Origin: Distichodus sexfasciatus
Lineage: Eukaryota; Chordata; Actinopteri; Characiformes; Distichodontidae
Direction: 5' to 3'
Assembly: GCA_032718565.1 (NCBI GenBank)
Contig: JAVGVS010000018.1
Coordinates: 3,030,017-3,094,016 of the forward strand
DNA: 64,000 nucleotides
Below the pieces are notes generated by a model. That model did not search any database. It was not told the DNA's origin and saw nothing but the letters and a program-made list of their open reading frames with translations. The position numbers were made by a program, and so were the translations under genes. This document shows positions 39,101 to 49,738 of this stretch, piece after piece (position 1 is the first letter of the stretch; each line of letters opens with the position of its first letter).

Positions 39101-40173
39101 TCAGTATTACAGTCTCTTCCACTGCCTATTTATATGCTGCCAGCAGAAGGCCAGTGTGAAGAGTTGCGATGCATGCTAAGACTGCATTATCCCTGGATTT
39201 GCCATGATCTTAACTTAAGAGTCCATTACTGTAGAGATGATTCTTTGCCGTCTAAGCTGGGCCACATTCTACTGCTGGTCTGCATGGCAACCTGCCAGCT
39301 GGAAGTCGGCATTTACTTCATGACTAAGGGACCTGTCAGCACTAAGGAAATAATAAGCACTTTTCACATTCTAGCATATTCACTTTAGACACTCCATTTG
39401 CCTGGAAAAGCTACACTATCTCACAAATAACAGCATAGGCAAGATTTGCATTTTTCAAAGGTCAGAAATAAGCTTATCTTAAATGGCAGACCAAATTCCT
39501 GTCATTTTCCTACATACTTTCTTCAGGCCTTTATGCCACCTCTCCACGTTATACACCCAATTTCAATACCATATTCAAATATGTTTAGGTTCTATAGCTG
39601 TGTTGAGAACTCAGGCCTGATCTTCTGAGCCTAAAAACCTCCCTCACTTATTAAGCACAGACAGCAGCAGTTGGCTGCACAGCTGTGTTTGCCCATCATA
39701 AGCATTTCCATTAATGAGACCTAAATCCTTTCCTTCTACACACAGACACTCAACAATCAACAGATGTGCCTTTTACTGCCATGGTACTACATACATCTGC
39801 CTAAGATCAAAATAATAAAATGTAAAGAGAAGGTTAAAGATCCTCTCCAGGCAGTTAACTTTAAAATTACACTGATTATAGAAACAGATGCTACCATAAC
39901 AAGCAATATTAAAATATGCACTAAGATACTAATTTAAAATATCTTTCGACTTAAACACAACAGTGCATTATACAAGAAGAGGAAGACTATATAATCATAA
40001 ATGTACTGTTGTCATGTAGCATGGCATGTTAAACTCTGAATGTAAACAAGCTCTTACTTTCACATACTGGAAAGAAATCTATACACAAATATATACAACA
40101 AATTATTGTGTACTTTCAGGTCTGTGGTACAAATAAAGTACATTTTAAAGTCTAATACAAACTGGGGCACAGT
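36181..40173. other. Non-coding stretch, nothing recognised
   Basis: No supported exon. It contains a short two-copy tandem repeat (ataaccaaacacaa, about 37,104-37,132) and a GC-richer patch at about 37,790-38,060 without protein similarity. Confidence 0.45.
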
Positions 40174-40421
40174 TGGGGCGGTTGGTGGCGTAATAGTAGG
40201 GTGTTTGCCCCGTGATCAGAAGGCCACAGGTTCAAATCCAGGTCCGGTAAAGTTACCACTGAGGCACTCAAGAGCAATGTACCGTCCCCAGGCACTGCCC
40301 TTGTTAGCTGCCCACCGCTCCTTCACGGATGCGTCAAATGCAGAGGTCACATTATGTTGTGGTGCACTGTGTGCTGTGGTATGGTGTGTTAACAATGACA
40401 AAATCACTCACTTCCACTTGC
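40174..40421 (+). repeat. tRNA-derived SINE with intact B box
   Basis: The head has an A-box-like segment (tggtggcgtaatagtagg) and a canonical B box, GGTTCAAATCC. The body shares long stretches with the 24,257 copy (cggtaaagttacc, gcagaggtcaca, gcactgtgtgctgtg) and ends in cactcacttccactt. This is the better preserved Pol III promoter of the two copies. Confidence 0.88.
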
Positions 40422-40959
40422 CCCACACTGCATAAAATAATACTTACTGTACAATTACAATGTTTTCTCTGTATTCTTCCCCACAAAGCCCAAAAAGACC
40501 ATATTATCTAGTCACCTATCAAGCTTTTTTACTGGTAGGAAATCAATGTAAAATTTACACCGTCCACAATCCTTTGCAATGGATTTGGAGTCCTTTAGTT
40601 CGTACCAGGAAAACTGTCACTGACTTAACAACAGTTGGAAAAAAAAAATACCCTCTGTTCATTGTCCTGACTTATGTTTCTTGCCACTATTTACAAATAA
40701 AGAAACAAGATCCAATCTGATTTCAGGAACCTGAGATGATTTCAGCCATGCAGAAAAACATTCTGACTAAAAGTCAAGCTGTCTGTATTCTGAATAAACA
40801 AGGAAAAGCACCATCTCTCTATATTTAGTTTCCAGCTGGGATGGGACACATTACAATCCATGCAATTGATCCAATGCTCTTGAAGGCAGAAATGGTAAAA
40901 ACCAGCGTACTCATCTATAACACAATTACTGGCAGCCCTTGTAGACTACCATGTGATCC

Positions 40960-41792
40960 CCAGTAGCACAATATTTAAGAATCGATCGATTATCAGGGCT
41001 GATATTAGGTCTTTTGCCAATTATCGGTATCGATGTTTAATTTTGACCATCACCGATATTAAGTATTTACAAGGTGCGCTATTGTGGCTCCACTGCCGTC
41101 TCTTCTCTCTGTGCCGTTTGCTCTTGACTCACTGTTCCATTTAACGTCCCACCCGCAACACACACACACACACACACAAGCACAGCATGAAGCTCCAAGA
41201 AGGATAAGAGGAGATAGAAGAGTTTCAGCTCAGCTTGGTGTTTGTAAAAATTCACAATTTTGAAAAAGATTTTTGCATATTGATTCCAAAGATTGGTTAT
41301 CAGTCCCATTAACTAGCAATAACCTGTGTCGATATCTTCCCTGAAAAACCAATATCGATACATCAATATATCGCGATATTTCCTTTTACAATATACTATA
41401 TCGATTTCCAGCTCCAAAAATCTATGTTTCTGAGGCGGGGGGAATTGTGCACCACAAGCAGCCTCAGATAACTGACTGGGCAGTTCAATTTCTTATTTTC
41501 AATTTCTTTATCTTAACTTTTTCATGTCCACTAGTTCAGTGTGTTAAAATGCAAAGACAATAAAGTTAAAATTCAGTTCTGAGTTATATTGTTTTGGCTG
41601 AATTATTAATATAAGAGCATCCAGATCGTACACAGCAGCTTGCATTTCAGCTCTGTTTTTTACATTTTCAGTGAACTGTAGATTATCGCAATATGTATAG
41701 TATCGCAATATATCGTGATATAATCATATTGTGACCCATGTTTCATGATACGTATCGTACCGTGAGGTCCTTGCCAACATCCACACCTAGAG
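40960..41792. mobile_element. hAT-like debris, possibly two nested elements
   Basis: The region is dense in CGATA/TATCG motifs (tatcggtatcgatg, catcaatatatcgcgatatt, tatcgcaatatatcgtgata). Its right side ends ccaacatccacaccta, which reads TAGGTGTGG on the other strand, a hAT-type end. No matching left end or 8-bp duplication is visible. A CA tract at 41,157-41,180 sits inside. Confidence 0.5.
41157..41180. repeat. (CA)n microsatellite
   Basis: About eleven CA units inside the hAT-like debris. Confidence 0.9.
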
Positions 41793-43779
41793 TGGATTGT
41801 ATTAAAACTGATGATGGACTGTATCACACAACAGCTTTTGTTTTGTGCGGAGGGGAGCGCTCCACTTTCAGCTCTTAAGAAGAGAATGCCACAGGCGCAG
41901 CTGTGCACACTGACCTGCAGATCAACTCTTCAGCAGATTATCTGATGGGAATTAAACCAGTGAGCGTGCTCAATAGAGTGAAATTTATTCAGTCACACTG
42001 CGAGTCCATTGGTGAAGCACAAGCAAGACTTAGATTAGAATGTTGAGTAATTAACAGTCTGTCACAGTGACTGCATGAAAACAGATTACAAATAGTACTG
42101 CCATTTGTTATTAATCTTTAAATAGAGCTTAAATAATATAGATAGGTGATCTTCAGCAGGGAAAGAAATGAAAGCTAATTGTGGCTCAAAACACGACAGT
42201 CATTTGTTATTTTTGTCATATGTGGCAAAAGGTTTACTGATCAAAAATTACAGTCCAAGTAAAAATAAGCACATTTCAAGTCAATGCTACAAGCATTTAG
42301 TTGTCTTAGCTTTCAACCAGGCATTCTTCCCAGAGGAGGTACACCCACAAAAAGGACCTCTGTAAACCACAGACCAAGTTGGGCTGTCAGACCCTTTTAG
42401 AAATCAGAGTTATGACAGCTCAGAGACTGTCTAAAAGTGTGCTTCCTGCCCTCTGTCGGGCTGTTCTTTGGCCAAAACTGACAGGGGAACAGATTCGTTC
42501 AGATTTAAGGACAACCAATGTACCACATTAGGTCAAAACTTTTAGTGCTTGAACCTTAAGATGCTTACAGTAAAACATCTTTTTAAAATGCCTCTGACTG
42601 CACTGCATCAAAACCTAAAAAAGCAAAATGTGAAACATTCCAGACGAATTTAAATCAATCCACCTCCCTTAGTTCAAATGAAATAAAAGGTCAACTATGA
42701 GACATAAAGTGCTTTCCCTGCACTTTGCAGCTTTTAGAGTCTGAATCTTTCATGAACATTATACAGAAGAGAGGGTATGAGGTCCCTGGTTTGGTACACA
42801 TTGAAGTAAGAGTATGAGACTCAAACCAGTTTATGCCATAAGCCAAAGCCAAGCCAAAGACACATCTCTTTATTAATTTTAATGACTATTCATTGTCCAA
42901 GTAACTGAATCTGACAAAATGCTCTGCCTGGCTCAATGGAAGAAAACAATCTAGCCAAGGACAAAAATCCTCAGGCAAGTCAAAGTCACAACACTATATT
43001 ATGACTTATTATAATCTCTGTCTTATTACATCACAGCACATGGACACTCCAGACAGCTTCAGAATCACTGTTTCCCGAACACCCTCAACAGAAACCCATG
43101 GCTCACGCATAATAGGCCTGTTGGGAATAAAACTTCAATATTACTACCAATACTGAGATTACCCTCCACAATATGCAAGTTGCTTTTTATCTTAAATTTA
43201 GGTCATGAAACAGCTGCTAACAGTGACGACACATGACTCGTCTTTGCCAACACACTGTTCAAAATTACTACAGCTTTGAGTAGACTATGACACATAGTTG
43301 GTAAAGAACGTCCATCTGCCTATTGTAAATTCAGCTTGTATAATCAATAATGACATCTATATTAAACAGATCATGTTGTCAAAATATAACAAAATACATC
43401 ATTATTTTAACTGTCTCAGTTATGGCTTGTGCGTAAAGGAGCTTCAAATGTGAGCTCTTCAGCCACAAAAGCTAGTAACGCCAGAATGAAACTAATGAAG
43501 CAGCAAAACATTTGAAATGTGGGCCACTTTTTAAAAAATGCAAGTATAGATAATGATAATGAGGACTGATGAGTTTTGGGTGTCTTTGGCATCACGTATG
43601 AAGTTTAAATGACTCTCTGGGCAGCGCTCAAAGCCCAAATGAAGCCATTCACAGCCATCTGTCACCAGAGACCAGCCACTCTGATAAATGCATAGATAAG
43701 AAGTGCAGCAGAGGCGCAGCGCACACTGGTAAACAAAAGGCAAAAGACAAGTGTGCTGACAGTTTTGCACTGTACCATG

Positions 43780-43810
<31 letters not shown>

Positions 43811-44486
43811 TATAATGCATTTTAACATCAGTGGTTTATTTAGCTCATTCACTAATGTGATGAGTTTTGTTTGGTTGCAAATTGCTAATGTACCCAGAGG
43901 CTATATGTAATTGCATTATGTCTCTTTTATTAATTATTCATTATGACCACCTTATCAATTCAATTACATAAATATAATGTACAAAGTTAACATATAAAAT
44001 TAACTTTATGTTGCTGAACTAGTCAAGCGCCAAAGAGCATATATCTTCAAGGCAGATTATTTAATTTCCAAAAATATGGGAAGAAAACTCATTATTGCAA
44101 CCCAGTCAACTGTTCAATAGGTACCCAAATTTCACTGTGATGACTGTTTTGCAAATCTTTCTATTGGCAACAGTAAATGTGCTTAATGGATGATTGCCTT
44201 TGTCTTCAAGGTTATTGATTACTGGGAAAGCGGTTGATGCTCCCAAAGCCCCAGAGTCTGCTAATGAACAATAGGCTCAATTTAGGCTGTCTAATACCTT
44301 GAACCTTCAAGACCATATGCCTTCTACAGCTCAGGCCTATGTACTCACACACCCTAATAATTATATCAGACAAGAACAGCCTTTTGAAAAAACAAAAACA
44401 CTGCACACACGGCAACTACATCTTTGTAAATATAGGCATATAGAGTTTGTGTATAACTTTCAAGCACAAGATGAGGGTATACACAC
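41793..44486. other. Probable samd5 intron, nothing recognised
   Basis: This sequence lies immediately downstream of the samd5 exon donor, so it should be intronic. It holds a CA microsatellite at 43,781-43,808 and no exon I can support. Confidence 0.5.
43781..43808. repeat. (CA)n microsatellite
   Basis: About fourteen CA units. Confidence 0.95.
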
Positions 44487-45047
44487 CTTAAACGAGTAGG
44501 GGGACATACTCAGGTCAATTCCATCCTTCACAAGCTTGTCCCGTATCAGGATCTTCAATTTGAGTTTAGGGTAAGTTACTGAATCGGCAGGCCTTTCAAG
44601 CAGCGGGTTATTGTTTGACAGTCCAAACCCTGAGGTTAGTCCAGTTCTTTCCCAAGCAGAACTGACCCATGGCTTTGTGCTGTTGTATTTGCAATGGTTC
44701 ACCTGATCTGAATGGACACTGGAGACACCTGGAAGGGGTTCTAAGGTGAAGTAGAGTCCTGGTGCCACCTTCTTGTCCTCATCCCTCAGTCTCTCCACTG
44801 CTCGAAGAACCTTCTGTCTGTGATGAGGTGTGAAAACCCCGATGGCATCTAGGTCTGGGTTCCCGATCTGCTTGCAAACCTCCAGATCGTCATATCCATT
44901 ATCAACAAATGACTCAACATACTGACACAGCTGGAGGGTTTTCAACCACTCGTAGACAATGGTGGGGCCGGTACTCATTATTCCAAAATTAGTCCATTTC
45001 ACTCCCAATTTGTTTACATTCTGCCCGTCCTTTGTGCTCTCGACAGT
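44487..45047 (-). CDS. samd5: samd5 main coding exon (SAM domain)
   Basis: This exon encodes most of SAMD5, a small protein with one N-terminal SAM domain. SAM domains mediate protein-protein contacts, but the role of SAMD5 is poorly known. From the ATG at 44,978 there are 164 whole codons. Residues about 7-67 form the SAM domain, with VDNGYDDLEVCKQIGNPDLD and GLYFTLEPLP close to human. A conserved C-terminal block, YPKLKLKILIRDKLVKDGID, follows a diverged linker. The donor AAG|GTGTGT falls where the human coding sequence is split, before the last 20 or so residues. A strong acceptor (TTTGCTTTTTCAG, CAG at 45,048-45,050) marks the 5' edge. I prefer the ATG at 44,978 because it gives a protein start like human, but the frame stays open upstream. 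The final exon was not found. Confidence 0.93.
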
Positions 45048-45322
45048 CTGAAAAAGCAAACTTGCTCCCTACAAATCCATCTCTGCAAGGGAGGTGAACA
45101 TTTCCAAAATAAACGAAGTGCAACTTGAGTTTATTTATTGCACCAGTGAATCATAACACGAAGATAAAGTTTGGTATTAACACACTGACTAAAATGATAA
45201 ACTGCAGCCGGAGAAAAACAAACGTGAAACTTTTAAGAAGAAGAATCACGAGCTTTTAACAAGCGTCATTTTTGTGCAAAGCGTTGCTCCATGCAATGCG
45301 TAAAAGCAAAGGCTAAACTTAC

Positions 45323-45740
45323 TTGCATGATAAGAAAACACCGTGTGAATGTCTCCAAGATCCAAGATGCAGGATGATTTTAAGGAAACCAAATTTTACG
45401 ATGAATCTTCACTCTCACGGCTTTAAAACAGCTGCTACCTAATTCCAAAGTGTCAATGAATCGCGGAGCTTGCAGCTATTCCGCCGTTTATTTTCCCTGG
45501 CTCACTCTCTATCGTCCAAACCTGCTTATGCAGCTCTGCACTTGTGTATCCCGCAATTTCTCTCTGTCCATCTTCTGTGAGAAAGCGCCAGCACTTGCAG
45601 AGACCCTTAACAGCTCCTCTCCAAACTGAAGTTCCTACTCTCCAGGTTTCCGATATTCGGCCGCGTCGCGTTTCTCTCGTTTTATTCTGTGCACCACAGC
45701 GTCGCCTACAGGTTTTCCGAGAACGCGCAGGACACTCATA
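45323..45740 (-). other. samd5: Probable samd5 upstream exon (5' UTR, possible alternative start)
   Basis: A consensus donor, ATGCAA|GTAAGT (GTAAGT at 45,317-45,322 on the plus coordinates), lies upstream of the acceptor of the main samd5 exon. The intron between would be 275 bp. The ATG at 45,326-45,328 would join in frame and add about 30 residues (MQTVESTKDGQNVNKLG...) before the usual SAMD5 start. The 5' limit is a guess. The block at about 45,450-45,730 is CpG-richer, as expected for a promoter or first exon. Confidence 0.55.
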
Positions 45741-45927
45741 TGATACGGTCATTCTAGTGTCTTTAAAATGCTTTTAGACATCTACTGTCATGATTTCTTT
45801 GAGCTAAACCTATATTAATTGGGCATTTAAATTAAAGGGATTAACCACTTTTTGCAGAAAACGTTTTAAATACAGTAATACAGATGACGTCCTTTTGGAC
45901 CTAAGAATAGGACCTTTTTAGCATTTA

Positions 45928-46241
45928 GGGCCAGTCGAGAATTAAGCCTAGCTTTGAGTTTGAATGGTAAATCTCTATTGGTACTACAATTTGGTCCAAG
46001 ACTAGGCTTAATCCATGGGCAAGAAACCACCTCAGCTCTAAATTGTAGAACCAGTGGAGATTTACCATTTAAACTCAAAGGGCCAATTTCCCGGCTGAGG
46101 ATTAAGCCTAGTCCTAGACTAGTTCTAAGTTTGAATGGAGAATCTCCATTGCTACTACAAATTAGTCCAAGACTAGGCTTAATCCTTGAGTGAGAAACCA
46201 GCCCAAAGTTGTCTAGGACTAGGCTTAATCCTTGACAGGAA
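45928..46241. mobile_element. Cluster of short palindromic MITE-like copies
   Basis: At least one complete copy spans 46,080-46,204. It runs from GGGCCAATTTCCCGG to GAGAAACCAGCCC, with inverted arms containing ggattaagcctagtc and gactaggcttaatcc. A second similar copy spans about 45,928-46,033. An inverted fragment of the internal sequence (agtttgaatggtaaatctc) lies between them, and a part-copy follows to about 46,241. The open frame across it reflects the repeat and is not a gene. Confidence 0.75.
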
Positions 46242-47400
46242 ATATATAGGCAGTAAGAGCGAAAGAACATTAATATGCTGGTAATCTGCAATTTGAGAAC
46301 TTTTATTTTTATAAGACTACAACTACAGAGTATTAAGGTTAAATATGTGGGTTTTTTGCAAGTAAATTATCCCTATAATGTTTTACCTGAGCCATTACGT
46401 TTCATATTGTCCTTATTTTATTTTAAGTCACTTAAAAAGACGCTGCTTGTTTTCTGATATTTACGATCACGATTTCTTGACGAGTTCGCCGTATTTACCT
46501 ACCAATCCTCAAGCAGTGGTGTTACTCCCATTAAAAATCTTAATAAAACAATAACATATTTTCCGCATATGAATTAATTAATATTCTAAAACTTAGTTTT
46601 AAGGGGTTTAATGTCATTTTAAAAGTTCCATTCATCGCATTTGTTTCCACGCAACATATATTCCTAGTTTCTTTATATAATACTCTATCTAATATTGGCG
46701 GAGCTGAACAGTGGAAAAAACTACGACACCTTGTGGCCAGTGCCTATAATGATTTTAAACTCACAAAAGTAAGCAAGAAACGTTCACGACAGAGATCAGC
46801 AAAAAATACCTTAGCTTTACATTTATTTTCCATTGCACAGTTATGTCTATCAACAGATTTCCTAAACCTCCCGGAAAACAGAGCATTATGGACTTTAAAG
46901 AGCACTGCATTGGCTAGGTATGCTCACGTTGATAAGTCAATAACAGAACAATGCGCATTAAATAAATATGTTCCTCCATCCCAGACTGTAAAAGGATACA
47001 CGATTTGTTCTTGTCAAACATCATCCTGGCAGAATCAAAAACAGTCAGACAACTTCTATAAATGGCATATGTAAATGGATGTTTAAATTTTGTAAACACT
47101 AAGTATCATGCTGCCTCTTTTGTGCAAGAAAAACTTTAGGACACACAGTATACAGAGATGGCCAGTAGTTTCAGACATGTGGAGCTTAGTTAGGCTGAAG
47201 CAGCTCCTCCTTCAACGCAACCAAGCAGATGGCTCACCAACAAAGGTGTTAAAACTCTATAATATATTCATTTTATCGAGTACATATACAACCAATTATC
47301 GTAAAATGCACCATTCTCTTTTCAAATAATATACTAAAAGTATTCATTTGTAAATATCTGAAATTAAAAGTATATATAATTTCCAAATATATAAATATAA
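46242..47400. other. samd5-stxbp5 spacer
   Basis: AT-rich sequence with no recognised gene. A plus-strand open stretch at 46,733-47,074 has no similarity I recognise and no good start context. Confidence 0.45.
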
Positions 47401-47734
47401 TATCATTAAACAGACAATGAAGACAGATCTGAGAGTAAGAGACACTCCTTGAAGCTTGCCATCAACATACTTCTGTATCTAGCTTTCTCATGTTTTGGTC
47501 CTTCTGAAAGAAACAAATGCCAAAAAATGTACAATACAAACTACAAAAATATCAATAAAATGACTTCCATGTCATTATAATACAAAACATATAGTGCAAA
47601 ACCACACAATTGCTCTTACAAAAAAGAATATGAAGCACAGTAGCATAATTCATTTTCAGTTCGGTCAATGTTGAAAATTCTCCATTTTGGTAGATATTTA
47701 CACAGACATCACGGCAAGCAAAGGAGCGGCTCAC

Positions 47735-49696
47735 TTTATTTCTAGGGAGGTCATGACACCAGTTTCTCAAATATAGTATAACAGCAATCACAGCAGGTCA
47801 GACACTCATTTTGCACATGAGGATACTTGAAACTCAGCAACTCTTTGGTGTCGGACAAGAACATGGCAACCATCCCTAGTTTTGACTATGCAAGCACTCT
47901 CAAATGTGTCTTCAAAAGTCCGACTATTTACAACATTTGGCAGCAATTTGTAAAGAGAACAGAAAAGCCTTTTCCTTTAGTAAATAAAGAATAAACTATG
48001 CTCCTAAACACAAGTAGCAGCAATTTCTTGCACCTCAAAAATAGAAAAAGAAAAAGACCCAACACACTTAAAAAAGTCATTCTTTAAAATAAATTGAAGC
48101 TATGGCATCCATGTAACCTTATGTGAGCATACACATATTTCTGCATATATGTACGTTCACAAACACACATATATACACAGGTCGAGGTTAGCATATCTGC
48201 ATGATAAGCAAAGGCAGAAGAGAAGTCCCTTTCGTGTACAGATCGGGGGGAGTGCTGACCAAGAGCATGGAGTTGCATTGAACACTTAGTGGCGCTTGGT
48301 CACTTCCACTGCAGCAACAAATACAAAGATGGCTATAGTCGGTTCTCTGTGCTAGACAAGACACATGCATTTGTCCAAAGAAAAATACTAGCTGGGAAAA
48401 TAAATGGACAATGGAAGGTGTATACTATCTCCTTTGTATGAGAAAGGACGGACACAGACTGCACTTGTATTATAGACCCGCAACAAAAATATTTAAGACT
48501 CCCAGGTCCCATAAAGGAGGTGCAGAAACATAATAGAGAAACTGGCAGGAGGCGCACGACTCAGCATCTGTGGAACATTCTTCAGTTTCCCTAATGGCTA
48601 AATGCTCACACAGAAGTGAACACTATTCCACTATTCCATTATGACAAGGCACATACTATAAGTCGTGCCTCACCCTTCCTCAAGTCTAAATCAAATTTCT
48701 TCACATGGACAAAAACAGGACACATGCTCCAGCTACCGGATGAACTTCCAGTGTACAATTTGCGGCCACTCTTAAAATGGCAAAGATCCTGCATATGGGT
48801 AGACATGCCCAGCTCATTTCCACTAATATCTGAATGTATTAAAACTTTTTGAAGGTATGAGTGTTAAATGCTAGAGCACTCAAACTGGATTTCTGGAAAC
48901 TAATGTGTCCTTTTACAGAAAGGACTGACATTTTATGGATATAACAGCATGATCACATGATATGTGGTAATTCCAGCACTTTGCCAGCCCTTTAAAAATT
49001 AATGACACTTCATTCTGTCTAATGTAAGACAATCTGGCTTCCTGACTATGTCTAATTAAAAGAGAAAAGGAATAATATGGTGTTTGTAAATTAAGTCACT
49101 GGACATGTTATTCATTCTTGTCCAAGTGATGCACTAGCAGTAGCATTACAGATGGCAATGCTGTGGAGATTTAATTCATCGCATCATTAGCTACACCTTC
49201 AACTACGTCATCCCTCTACGGTGTATAAATGATCATTAAAATCACCTGTTTAGCAGACTTCATGAAGTAAGTGGCAGTGAACATAACAGCATAGATGTTG
49301 ATACTGAAGCAACATCCCAAACCCCATATTACTATTTTAATAGTACATCAAAATAGTCTGCCACTGGCTCACTTAACCAAAGTAATATATGGTTTGGGAT
49401 GTAACCTGGTTTGCCAGAGAATCATTATTCTCCTCTTCTGCAGCAAATAAAGAGCATGGTGGTAGGGGAAGGAAGCTTAACCTATCATATCACAAAAAGA
49501 ATAAGAAAGTCTACCCTGGCATTCCTCTCCCAATCCCATCTTCTGCTTTTGTGTTCTCGCTTCTTCTGCCCTTAGGCTGAGGGATACGACTGCAGTTGTG
49601 ATGTTATACTGGACTAAAGTAAAAGAGGAGGAGGGTGAGGATGGCAGATGGCTCTGCAGGCCCAAGATAAACACAGTCTGATTCTCTTTATGCCCA
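47735..49696 (-). other. stxbp5: stxbp5 3' UTR (end approximate)
   Basis: This region follows the stxbp5 stop codon. A canonical AATAAA on the minus strand at 47,735-47,740 is one candidate poly(A) signal, about 2 kb after the stop. Others could be used, and the true end needs transcript data. Confidence 0.4.
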
Positions 49697-49738
49697 TCAG
49701 AGCTGGTACCACTTCTTATCCTTGTACTTGAGCATCAT
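49697..49738 (-). CDS. stxbp5: stxbp5 terminal coding exon
   Basis: It encodes MMLKYKDKKWYQL and the stop TGA. Human ends ...KDKKWYQF. The acceptor is CATAG. There is no transmembrane segment, as expected for tomosyn. Confidence 0.94.
   Translation of the reverse strand: MMLKYKDKKWYQL

Noticed and set aside
40174..40250. A functional tRNA gene
   Set aside because: The A and B box are tRNA-like, but the downstream body matches the other SINE copies and no complete cloverleaf is apparent.
45866..46291. Minus-strand open frame of 141 codons with repeated peptide units
   Set aside because: The peptide repeats come from the MITE-like DNA copies, not from a protein family.
46733..47074. Plus-strand open frame of 113 codons
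   Set aside because: It has a non-ATG start, no recognised similarity, AT-driven composition and no splice context.
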